Source: Pinus tabuliformis (Eukaryota; Streptophyta; Pinopsida; Pinales; Pinaceae). From it: DNA of 64,000 nt. The notes under the pieces were generated by a model. The model did no database searches, had not been told where the DNA came from, and saw only the letters and a program-made list of their open reading frames with translations. Below are positions 1 through 11,104 of the stretch, in pieces (position 1 is the first letter of the stretch; each line of letters begins with the position of its first letter). The stretch is from the NCBI GenBank assembly GCA_031772625.1, contig CM062813.1, positions 693,480,420 to 693,544,419 of the forward strand, read 5' to 3'. The position numbers and the translations under genes were made by a program.

Positions 1-1124
1 GATATTTAATACAAGGATCCATCAAATAAGATTGGATTTTATTTTCAAAACTGATCTCATGACCAAAACTCAAGCAAGAAAATTATGAGTTTGTTAATTG
101 CCTCAAAACTCTACAAATTGCAGTCTTTTTTATGAGAGGGGGGATGAGATGTAAATGATGGATATTAATTTGTAATTGTTGCTGCTGATTGAAGAAGAAA
201 ACTCTGTTTTTTTTAATGAATGAAATCTTTGTTATGACACAATTTTGAATGCGATTGGCTATTCTAGTCTTGTGATCTGAGTTTTTAAGCATCTCACACT
301 CACTAGGAGGCCCCCCTGAAGATGTGTGAGAGATAGTATAGTTATTTTTTATTTTTTCAATTTCTTATGCTTTGCAATTAGATCAAAATTTTCCTCATTC
401 AATTGTTCAATTTATTTAGATGTTCAATTTCATGTCAATGTTCTATTTTCTTTTAAGTAAATTGCACTCATTTTTCCTTGTTTCATTACAAGTCAAGCGT
501 TTGATAATAAATCAAAAAGACCAAAAGATTTACCTCAAATTGTCTTTTAAGCTTAAGTCTCAGATTTATGCGTGATAGGATATGATTGACTTTGGTTTAG
601 AGTGCACACATCAATAATTTTTCTGAGGCTTCCATAGTTATTATTTCATTGCTCTTTGTTTGCTATACTCTATAATAGTTTTTGGTTTCAAAGTATTGTA
701 GTATTTACATCAAATTTACTTTCATGAATTGATAGACTTAGTTTTCTTTCCAAGTTGATTAGATTAAATTTCTCTTCAAAACAAAATATAATAATCTTGG
801 TTTTCAAGTTCATAGAATAACCTTGTCTTTCAAGTTCACTAGGAGATAAGATTTCCATTGTTAGAATAGATCTTGAAGTCCTTTCTTTACAACAAATTCG
901 CTTTGAATTCATTTCCAAGTCTTGAGTTGAAATTAAAAAAAAACATGTGCAATTAGTCATAGATAGATTTTCATTACATTTTTGCATCTTTCTTATTTTC
1001 CTTTTTTTCTTTGAGTTGAAGGTAAATTTCCTAGCACATACAATGCATGTATAGTTTGCAAGCTCACGTACCCATATTGACATATAAATGCAAGTAATTT
1101 AACAATCAATTAAATAATCCAACA
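1..1124 (+). repeat. Athila-like LTR, 3' part (copy 1)
   Basis: This AT-rich, non-coding stretch is closely similar to 52087-53035 and 55324-56447. Shared landmarks include the block around 305 (aggcccccctgaagatgtg) and the segment near 490 (caagtcaagcgtttgataat). It ends in ...atccaaca, immediately followed by a primer-binding-site-like sequence, as expected for the 3' edge of a 5' LTR. The LTR start lies before the window. The LTR identity is inferred from its position upstream of the PBS and a gag relic and from the dispersed copies. No TSD can be checked. Confidence 0.72.
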
Positions 1125-1127
1125 TTT

Positions 1128-1145
1128 TGGCGTTGTTGTCGGGGA
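1128..1145 (+). other. Primer binding site, tRNA-Asp type
   Basis: The sequence tggcgttgttgtcgggga matches the usual tRNA-Asp-primed plant Gypsy PBS (tggcgccgttgccgggga) at 15 of 18 positions. All three differences are C-to-T. It starts 3 bases after the LTR end ...aaca. PBS of this type are typical of Athila/Tat-group Ty3/Gypsy elements. The comparison PBS is from general knowledge. Confidence 0.75.
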
Positions 1146-1374
1146 AGTATACATAGGTGTTAGCTTTCAATTTCATCTCATTCTTAGTTGCATCCATTTA
1201 GTTGCATAATACTAATTTCATTTTAGTACATCCTAGAAGTAGATTCATTAAAAAAAAGAATTCAATCACCTACCACCCCCACTATATCACGTGGTGCAAT
1301 AAGAGCCACACGTCCACATCATGAATTCTTATTTTTTGCAGGTAGAAGAAGAGGTGATAAAGGAGTTATAATAA

Positions 1375-2964
1375 ATGGCTGGAGATGATGACAATGAGGA
1401 AGATGATTTTGGATTTCCCATTTAAGAAACCGATATCAATGTTCATATGAAGAACATCCCTCCATCCCTACTTCCTAACTTCAAAGGTATGAGATCAAAA
1501 GACTAGGAAACCTTTCTTTTCGAATTTGAAATACTTTGGAGATATTATGGCTACTCATGACACATTCAAAAATTGAATTTGTTTCTGACAACATTGAAGG
1601 ATAAATCTTTTAGATGGTTCATGAATTTAGGAACAAATTCTAGAAGGACGTAGGATGATATGAAAAGAGTATTTTTGGAAAAATATAAATATTACTGCAT
1701 ACACCATGACCATAGAAATGAAGTCTTTAAGATGAACCAAAAAGATGATGAAATCCTAGAAGATTTAATGGAGAGATTTACTTATAATGTCAAAAGATCT
1801 AAATTGCATGATTTAGGATTAGACATATTAAAGACTCTCCTACTAAAAGCTATAAGGGATGAATAGATTGATATTCTTAACCTAGTTGGCAAAGGAGACG
1901 TCTCTCAATTGTCATTTCAAGAGATTTGTGAACAGTGTAAGAAAATATCAAGAGGAAAAGCAAAGTATGGAAGATCCCCTCAAGATCCAGTTATGGAAAT
2001 AGTAAGTAAATCGACATTAGGATTGGTAAGTCAGACTGAACTTAACAATTTTCTATACATTCTCGGTAATTAAATGAACAAATTGATATGCTAAGAATGC
2101 AAAGCAAGCAAAAAGTTGACATTGTTGCTTCACTTATATTTAGCCCTAAATGTAGAAAGAAACATGCTTTTCATGAATGTCCACTTGATAACAATAAAAT
2201 TTGTGAAATCTATGGAGGATCATATACTACTAAATATTTCCCATCATTAGCAGGGTTAAACCAAATTTACTAAGGAGAAAACCAAGCACTGGAACGATCA
2301 TATTATGTAGCTCCAAGAAGACCATGGAAGATCATCATTACGGTATGATGCAAGATCTTAATTCACGTTATGCACAACAATCTCAATGTAATTGGCAAAC
2401 ACCTTTGCCTTGGCAACCTTGGCCATCTCAATCCCAACCTCAAAACCAATCTTGGAAATAAGGTTGGCAAGGGCCTTACAAAATAAATCCACCATATCCT
2501 CAATCTTTTCCTCACTATCCTCAATACCAATATCAATGTTATCCATACCATTCACCTCCACCACAACATCATTTTCACCATCAATTGAACTCAATTCAAC
2601 CTTTCCCATTACCAACCACACAAGCACCCCAAAGATCCATTCCAACTCAACTACCTGCACAACCATTTCAGATCCCCAATAATAAAACACCTCAATCAAC
2701 TTATGATGTTGAGGTACTGCAAAATGATTCTCCAGCTGCCATTGAAGAACAACAACTAGAAGAACAAGATTCAGATAAGGTCCAAGAATCATGGATGCCC
2801 GTTGAAGAAGAGCAGTTGTTGGAACCTAAGATTGAAAAGTTTCATGCATGCTTATCACCAGATTCTATAAATGGGGATCACATCTATGAAAAATTGCATG
2901 ACATGATAGTAGGAAGCCAAGGAAGACACGATTACATTGAATCTTGGTTCAAGACAATCATTTG
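1375..2964 (+). pseudogene. Decayed gag of the Athila-like element
   Basis: Conceptual translation from the ATG at 1375 gives an acidic start and then a recognisable retrotransposon gag region (LPNFKGMRSKD..ETFLFEFE, then DDMKRVFLEKYKY). The longest open piece is 1660-1866. Further on is a Cys/His-rich region near 2130-2240 and a proline/glutamine-rich tail up to 2964 (open at 2585-2965). The frame is broken by several stops (for example TAA at about 1423, TAG at about 1504, TAG at 1864) and by frame changes. At least two TAG stops sit where a Trp codon would fit. It follows the LTR and PBS in the order expected for a Ty3/Gypsy element. No protease, RT or integrase follows, so the element is truncated or non-autonomous. 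Confidence 0.7.
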
Positions 2965-5929
2965 ATCCCAGTGTTCAATTCTTCAATATTTTTCGACATC
3001 ATCTCAATCAAGGTAAATGGTCTCTCATATACTGGTACATATCAAAGCATATGTTTCAAACCTGCATATGAGTTTATCTATCATCTTGTTACACACATGG
3101 TTCTATTGGAAGTATTCATATACTTGAAAGAGATTTATTTTTCAAGTAGAGTAGGACATATAAAGAAACAAAAAAGTAGAGAGAAAAATAAGTCCTATTG
3201 TGAAAACTAGCTTGTTGGCGCAATTGGACATGAGCTTTGCTTGAAAACCAGGCAACTAGTGGGCAATGTTCACAATAAGTTCTGTAATTTTATGATGGTT
3301 TCAATATTTTATTATGGTTCTTAAAATCACTTTTGGTTCAATGCTCGAGTTGGTTGATGTGGGATTCCTTAAGGCCCACCTTCCAACAGATTTTGTCCCA
3401 TCGACCTCAACACCTTATTTGGGATCATGATAAGAGATTATTTGGAGTGCCTTGGAACTTGCATACATCAATGGAAAGGATTCTCATTGACAAAAATGAG
3501 AATACACCAATGTCTCTTGATTGTCATATCTTGCAGGTGATTCGACTTCAACACATTCATTCATCCCTGTCAAGATGCACTCAGGTACCTTAAAAGTCAT
3601 TTACATGATCGATGAGTTGCCTCGCATTGGTTAACGATTTTCATCATTGATAAGTAATCCAATGATTTCTTTCCATGCTCGAATTTGGCACATTCATTCA
3701 CATGGCAAGAATTGTACCATGAATTTTGGTTTTGATGAAGACTATATGGTTTTATGGAATCAACAACAACTTGCAATTGTATATTTTATTAGTTTCTTGT
3801 AGCAGCATATTCATCTTTTTGACATTCAACAATAGCATGATGGTGCCACTATAACTCTTTTTCATTCATTTCCTTTTCAAGCAAATAAATAAAATTGGGT
3901 CTATTTTTAGTCAACATGCATCATGCTTCATGATTTCTACTTCATCATGCATCACTTAATCAAAATCGGTGGTTCAGACTAAGAGAAAACAAATTTAAGA
4001 AGAAGAATAGAAATAGCCATGAAAATTGAAATTTTCTACAATAACTACGGAAAGTTGCAGTTTCTGCAGCTATTGTTGTAGCAGCTTGTTCCAGGGCAGT
4101 TTTGGCACAAATATTGCAAGAGATTGGAGCAGAAATAAAAAAATTTGAGATACTAGGTTTTCTCAGAAGATGATAAATTGAGTATTATGTAAGATGAATT
4201 AAAAAAGAGCAATTTTGAAGGGCATTTCAAGTAGGTTTTTAAGGCAAATTTTTATTTTTCACCACTATGCGCACGTCAAGACAAAATTTGGTATTTTTAC
4301 ACAACATCACATTTTGTCCATCAAAAGTGGATTATGAATGCATGTGGCAATAAAAAAGGTAAAAATACACAGTTTCCCTTTTGAAGCACTCAATTTGGCC
4401 TTAAAATGTGTTCGTAGCATATGTTTTTGTTGCAACATTGGGCAATGTGAAGGGTGAAACATGATAGAAATTAATTTGACCATATCTTGCAAACTGTGCA
4501 TCAGTTGGTCCTAAAATTGTTAGGGTAAATGCATCATAGTAGGGTATATAAATACACAAAATTTGAAGAAATTCCAGTGTGTATTTTTTAAGAAATTGGC
4601 CATTGTCACCTACAACAATTTCTCCTTTTTATCGATAATTGTACACCCATTGGCTGAGAATTTTTATGGGAATATGCATAATATTAATGGTAACAATCTC
4701 AAATTTTTTAGAAGAATCTGATTTACCATTTGAGAAAAAATGGAAAAACAACTCTGTTACATGAAAAAGACACATTCTGTGGAGCAAGGTCAAAGTAATG
4801 GTCAACACATCAGGGAGCAGAGTACCTGAGCCAAATCAACACTAAATCAGCCATCATATCATGTTCTCTTCTTCAATTCCAACAAGCAAACTTGAGGTAA
4901 AACTAGGCTTTAGCTTTTTAATTTGTAATAAGAAAGCTATTGTAAAACATGTGATCTATGTATTTCACCCTATTATATCCACATTCTTCAAACCATTTTC
5001 TCAATCCTTCATTCCTATTCTACTTTGCATGCATAATCAATCACTCATAACTATTTCCAGCCCTCATACCTTATTGGATACTCTACAAACCTTGTTATGG
5101 TTGAACTCCATACCATGATTGCATAATCTTTTCCTTTGTAAGGTTTTATGTTTTCCTTGGTAATAATGTTGTCTCCCACCATTCTCTTGTTTAACTTTCT
5201 CTTGTTGCTACAATACAAATTGATTCACACTTCCTTGATGAACAATTTGACCTTTTTGGCCTTCATATGAGACTAATTCAAAATATGGAGATGATTTTCT
5301 TAATGAACCATCATAGTACATGTTTGTATCACATGATCAAAAAGTACACAGAGCACTTAAATTATGTGTCATACTGTTCATCTTCATATTTTTAATGGAA
5401 GCCAAGAAATGATGAGTACAAAGCCACGGGAAGAAGAAGGTTCCAACAAGGCTTTGTTCACACACTCTTGAAATCACTTGGAAGTATATTTTAGGTTTTG
5501 ATAAATTACACAACCCTCGTGTTATGTGCAGCGCATCTTGTCAAAGCTTCACATTGGGAAGCTTATTCATTTATTAGTTGGTGAGTTCTTGAAGAAACTA
5601 TTTGACAACATTGTTAAAGTAGGATTGGTTGCTATGAAAAACCTTTCTATGCATGGATGATAAAAATACAATCATTATCAGAAGCAATCTATGATCATTT
5701 CCAACCATGCTAATGGGATGAACTTCACAAGGATGGAAAGCAAATTATATAGATTGGGTAAGATTCTTGATGTGTTCTTCACAACATGGTATTCTACCAA
5801 GGATTGAACAATTTGAGCATAATTAAGTAGTGACAATAACCCTTCTAAGTTGTTTCCAAGTTATTGAAAGAGTTATGTGCAAAGGTCTAAAAATAGTGAC
5901 AAGTAATTGGATATGCTACTATGTGGGCA
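2965..5929. other. No gene seen; AT-rich sequence
   Basis: Only short, low-complexity open frames with no recognisable domain occur here. Some of it may be the internal or 3' part of the Athila-like element at 1-2964, but I found no polypurine tract plus LTR start to close that element. Confidence 0.5.
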
Positions 5930-7638
5930 TCCTTTCCTTTCACACAAGTTGCATATAATAAATAATGAAGAGTTGTTTTTATTAAGAAAAGAAAAAAATC
6001 TGCAGGAAACTACAAGAAGAGAAAAGACTCCAGAAAAATAAGAAATAGGTGAACAAGAGATTACTTTCATTAATTATCTTGAGAAAATAGAGCAAGAAAA
6101 ACTAGAAAGTGTATAAGTCAAAGAGATGGAAGTACCTAAGGACATGAAAAAATAGGTATCTACTTAAACCTGTGCCAAGGAAAATGAGTAAAAAATGGAA
6201 TCTTATAGCAGAGTGGATATTATATCTACTGTATCTCCTTAGGCATCAGTAACATCGATTTCTACTAAGATTCCTTGGGAATCATTCTTGTTTAAACCGA
6301 TTTATGAATTAGAGCCAATTGCAGATACTATTCCATCTTTGACAAATTATTATTTTAATAGTCAAACAAAATCAGTTGTCCGAAGAACAAAGAAAAGAAA
6401 ACATGATACTCTGGAAACTGTATCTGAATTCAGCTGGCAGGCTTAGGGAGACGTAAAAGAAAAAGCTCAGGAATCTTCCCAAGCTTTAGGAGCTTTTGTC
6501 AATTACAATCAGTATCATTTGAATGAGCTTGCAACTTCATATGATGACAATTTACAGAAAATTAAAGTTTTGGAGGAAAAATTGAAGAAAAATGAATTGT
6601 TCAGTGAAGAAAACTGGCAGTGGCATTCTGCTAATTTAATTCAAGGATTTACTATAGAAAAAGAAAACTTGTAGAATGATTTTCAGAAACAATTGGAACA
6701 AGCAAATGAAAAACATGAACAAGAGATTCAACAATTGAGAAAATTACATGAAGATCAAATCCACATCTAGAAGAAAAAAGTAGAAAATAATTCTTCCATT
6801 ATTATCACAACTTTGCAATAGGAAATTGAATCTCTTAAATATCAAGTGAATGAGAATCAACAAGAAACACAGAGTCTCAATATTTTCAAAGATCAAGCTT
6901 TACAAATTTGTCTAATTTTAAGGAAGAATCAAGCAAAGTTCTATAAAAAATGGATAAAATCTCAATGGTTTATCAAGAAATTAAAGATTTAAGTGAAAGA
7001 ATTGATTCATTGGTAGAATAAGACAAATCAATTAAAATGAAGTTTCTCTCTATACTTGACTAGGAAAATGAATTTCAATCTACTAAAATTCCAAGAGTTT
7101 CTAAGAGAGACAAAAGATTGATGCTTGCTTCGCTAAGTTGCAGGGAGAGAGAGAAAAAATAAATAAGAGCATGTATACAAATGGCATATGAGAAATGTTT
7201 ATCAATTTGGGAAAAATGAGAAAATTTTATAGAATAATTCCCTATCAGGTAGAAAGTCATTAAAGGAAGCAATTCCAGGAGAATTAAAACTGCCCACAGA
7301 AGATCTTGTTGCCAAGGACCAGGTAGAAATAAAAAACATTACAGTTTGGACACAACAAAGTTTCCAAAAATTTCTGCAACTACCTTTTGAGCAAATCAGG
7401 CTTATTGCCAAGTTTGAGGTCAAATATCAGAGGAAGAAGAAAGAGGCACAAGGATTAATTGCCAACTGTCAGATCAACATCAATCAGTTTCCTCCCATTT
7501 ATTTCTCTGCATTGTACGACGTATATTCACAATGGGCAGCTTATGTCGAAGTACATGCATCTGACCTACTACTTAGTATCAATTATGAAGACTCTGAAGA
7601 TGAGGAGAAAATCGCTGCTTGCCCGACAAATTTCAATT
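5930..7638 (+). pseudogene. Decayed coiled-coil protein gene, family unknown
   Basis: One reading frame can be followed from about 5930 to 6905 through roughly ten stops, every one TAA or TAG. It then continues through two apparent frameshifts (near 6905 and 7240) to an open stretch ending in TGA at 7637. The middle part (about 6550-6900) is rich in Glu, Lys and Gln with heptad-like spacing (EEKLKKNELFSEE, then EQEIQQLRKLHEDQ), so a coiled coil is likely. The C-terminal part (about 7265-7637) is open and ends in an acidic run (NYEDSEDEEK). I do not recognise the family. It could be an additional ORF of an LTR element, another mobile or viral-derived gene, or a host gene relic. Stops fall mostly where Gln would fit the surrounding composition. 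Confidence 0.55.
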
Positions 7639-9551
7639 GAACATACAACATTTTAGAATTCAGTATTTAGTTTCAGGAAAACTGTTGAATTTCATGTTCC
7701 AATACCTATTTTATTTTATTATTGATAGACCTTTATGCGTTGGTGCAAAGGGTCAATAATCAATGAAGACTGTAGACTTGAATCTTTTTAATCAATTTTG
7801 AAATGCCATCTTTTTTCAATACCATTTTCAGTGCTCATGTGTAAAGAATTGTGGCATTTATATCAGTGCATGGTTTTAATTACTTAATAAATGTTTCTGA
7901 TTTTATTCTATGACTTGTCCTATTTGATTCCCAATGAGTGTTTGATAACTCTGTTTAAGATTCCTTATGAAAATGTTGTAATTTACATTTTTTTATAATC
8001 AAAAATTAAAAAATTGTAGATTGACTTATTCCTAGTTTATCATTGCAGTACAATGCTCAAATAAAGGCAAAGTTTCTCTACTCTATGACATATACATTGT
8101 TATTAATTTACTTTAAATTATGCATCTGTAGATATTCCAGAAAATACTAAAAAAATGGTTGGACAGTATCAAAATCCGAAAATATTTTTGGAGATTTTAT
8201 TTAAATGTTCAGCCAAAACTTATCTGTTCAATCTTGTGAATTAAATTTCAATTAGGAATTTATGTTTCATGATATTATGTGTGTTGTTATGCTCATTTAA
8301 ACCCTTTGATTGCTGGTATTTAGATTTATTAAATCATTTGTTAGATGAGCATTGTGGTTGATATTGGTACATACATAATGTACAAGACTTTGGAGCACGT
8401 GTTTGATGAACATAATCTCAAGAAAATACCTTTTGTTTTTGTATTGCAGATATATATGTCAACATCAAATAATTCACAAATTCTTTGTATTACAAATCCT
8501 TTTTCCTCTAAACGTCGATATGCATATGGCAATAATGAGTTTATTGTATTAACCTGTGAATCATTGATACATTGCTATTGTTCAATGTTTCTAGTATCCA
8601 GGTGTTGTTTTAAGCAATTGGTAGCAGTATTCGTACTGCAAATGAAACAATTATAAAAAACTTGTGCAACTATTTTTTTCTTATTATCCATATCGAAACA
8701 TAGTACAGGTGTGCAAATATGCGCAAACAAAAAGTCATCACAATCATTGATATTTTGTCCATAGATCTACAAATCCTTTTCAACTAAGATTTGCTCAATT
8801 AACAATATGTCAAAGTGTACAAGTGAGAACTCATATGCACATTTGCATGGGCCAATTGCTTCAGTTATTGAAGCTAGGATATCTATTGTGCTATGTAACA
8901 AAAGTGGCACAAATTTTCCACCTATAGAATTTTGATTATCTTGCAAAATATTATATTCACAGTCATCAATGGCTGGATTGAACTGTAGATCTTAGTTTGA
9001 TTTTAATTTTATATAAACATTAGGACCTTGTTACAAGTGTTATGTGACCATACGAAACGAAAAAAATAAAATTGGAACTTTGATCAAGCACATACTGACT
9101 TGTTCCGATAAGATTTTTGCCATCTGTGAACAATTGCTTTTATAAATTGAATGCAAGCATATTAATTGTTCTAGTCATAATTGTGTCTTGATCCCTTTTC
9201 ACATCCACAATGCTTATAATATAGAAAACTCATATATTTATTGTTAAAGTGTTTATCATAATTGTGTCTTGATCCCTTTTCACATTCACAATGCTTATAA
9301 TATAGAAAACTCATATATTTATTGTTAAAGTGTTTATCATTGTATATGGAACATTAAACTTACCATTATTTTGAGCACACTTATATAGGTTTCCTCAACA
9401 AGATACATTTTACTCATTCTCGTTGCATTGTTGTTTCTTGTTATGTATATGTGTCAATATGTCCATGAAAACCGGTATGCCTATAAGATGAAGCACATCA
9501 TGATAGTGAATTCCATGTTGAACTTTGGTAGCACACTGAGTATGCCTAGAG
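7639..9551. other. No gene seen; AT-rich spacer
   Basis: The longest open frame (8345-8656, plus) has no recognisable domain and overlaps a frame open on the other strand, so I do not call it. The only structure I see is the 81-bp tandem repeat listed separately. Confidence 0.5.
9172..9339. repeat. 81-bp tandem repeat, about 2 copies
   Basis: The segment beginning catwattgtgtcttgatccc recurs 81 bases later with about one difference. The near identity indicates a recent duplication. Confidence 0.9.
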
Positions 9552-10147
9552 TCACAACAAAAGAGTTATTATACACAAAGTTAGCACAAGGAAATGTTTT
9601 TCTGCTTCCACTTTTCCAAAAGAACAAATAATGCATACTCTTTCCTCCCACACTTCCTTTGGCCTTTTCCAGTGCCTTGCTTTACAACGGAGTTGATGAG
9701 AATTAGTCCTTAACTGAGCAATAAGAATTTTGGCTCTCCAAGAGATATTGGCCTCTATGTATGCTTTTGGTTGATGACTATGAGTGGGATTAAACACTTC
9801 AATATAGTAATTTTTCTTCTTCCTAGCTCCTTATCACAAGTACGCTTGTGGAACTTTTCCATAACAAAAGCTTTTATCTCTTCGCTGTTTATGGGACACC
9901 CGTTCAAGCAAATAACCCAGTTACTAAACCATTTGTTATTTTGTAGCATCCAAGGTTCTTTGCTCTTGCACAACCTATCATTAAAGATAACCTTAGGCCA
10001 TCTACCCTTTTCCATTTGCTCAAATTTTTTTAAATACCTTATGACTTGCACCATAGTAATTGCTTCAATAGGAGCAGTCCATGTTTCACTTGTTTCATTC
10101 ATAAACAACAAAGATATAATATCATAAGATATATATACTTGTTGCAT
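9552..10147 (-). pseudogene. LINE reverse transcriptase C-terminal relic
   Basis: Two adjacent minus-strand frames, 10147-9755 and 9797-9552, look like one protein broken by a frameshift near 9780. The downstream piece holds an Arg-rich segment (IAQLRTNSHQLRCK) followed by EERVCIICSFGKVEAEKHFL, which resembles the C-terminal Cys/His region of some plant non-LTR reverse transcriptases: C-x2-C, then a conserved E-x2-HFL. The final Cys of that zinc-binding pattern is not seen. Only the 3' end of the element remains. The clade is unproven; an RTE-like or jockey-like element is possible. Confidence 0.5.
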
Positions 10148-10294
10148 TCATGCCATAATTTGATTTCAAGTTTCGAATGAACTAAATTAGGTAAGAATAG
10201 AAAAATTTTCACTTGCAAAAATATTGTACAAATTAAAAGATATCATTTTGGTTATTACCAAAAACAAAGAAATTTAATTTTTACTTATTCTTTG

Positions 10295-10480
10295 TCAAAG
10301 GATGTTAGCTTGAGTGGTTTGGTGACTAATTCATTTAGCGTGGGTTCAATTCTCTAGATACATGTTGTAATTGACCTGTTGTGGTATTTATGACATAGTT
10401 GTATCTGGTGTAATCTTGGCAACTGATGTTTAGAAGTTAGCGATTATCTAAAATATTCTCATTCCAATTAAAAAAGACTC
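10295..10480 (+). repeat. tRNA-derived SINE-like sequence
   Basis: An A-box-like motif (ttagcttgagtgg, 10305-10317) and a B-box-like motif (ggttcaattctc, 10343-10354) lie 25 bases apart, as in an RNA polymerase III internal promoter. An unrelated body follows, ending near an A-rich tract (aattaaaaaag, about 10467). There is no cloverleaf, so it is not a tRNA gene. No clear TSD was found. Confidence 0.45.
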
Positions 10481-10489
10481 TACCCATTC

Positions 10490-10877
10490 CTTATTAAAAT
10501 GAAACTTCTAATGCATCTGCTTAGTTGAGACTTGAAATTCCATTTCATGAATAGACAATGGATGGAATGATGCTTTTCCCAACACTTTTTCTGGTCAAAT
10601 TTGCCCAAAATCCAATAGAGACTTTTAAAAATCACAAGTTTAGGTTGTTTAATTTGCAAAGTTCTAATGTTTTAGGGTTTTTTTTAGAGTGCTAAACACC
10701 ATTTATGCATTCAAAATTACATTTTAAGCAACAAGAAATGAATCTTGTTTCAAATTGTATTATTAAATTCTGCCAAAAAAAATATTTCATTATTAATTAA
10801 ACTATGCGTCTATTATTTGATACAATAAAAAATTAAATTCTTTTCATAATTTATAATATTTTTATTAAATTCTTTTC
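10490..10877. repeat. AT-rich tandem repeat unit interrupted by the LINE (left part)
   Basis: This segment matches 17389-17790 (for example tagagacttttaaaaatcac followed by aagtttaggttgtttaattt in both). Together with 17228-17388 it forms one unit of a pre-existing two-copy AT-rich repeat into which the LINE inserted. Confidence 0.8.
10861..10877. repeat. LINE target-site duplication, left
   Basis: tttattaaattcttttc is identical over 17 bases to 17211-17227 and directly abuts the T-run that is the LINE poly(A) tail on the minus strand. Confidence 0.92.
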
Positions 10878-11104
10878 TTTTTTTCCTCTGGAAAAATCCA
10901 TAAATATTTCATTAATAAGCAGAAATTACATGAGACTGTTTTTACAAAATATTGACAGTTTGTGCTGTTAATTTGCATTACCACGCAGGGTAAGCTGTCT
11001 GAGCTATTACAGTAGCCTGTTCGTCACATATCTAGCCAAAAATATTATCAAAAATTACAGTATGAATCTATATATATACTGCTGTCATATATAAACGGTT
11101 CCTT

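Noticed and set aside
5930..6905. Reassigned genetic code (TAA/TAG as Gln) to explain the stops
   Set aside because: The ADK gene and the LINE ORFs in the same window use the standard code with normal stops, so decay by deamination is far more likely.
8345..8656. 103-codon plus-strand frame
   Set aside because: No recognisable motif, AT-rich, and the opposite strand is equally open there. Not supported as a gene.
10300..10360. Functional tRNA gene
   Set aside because: A- and B-box-like motifs are present but the sequence cannot form a cloverleaf with an acceptor stem.
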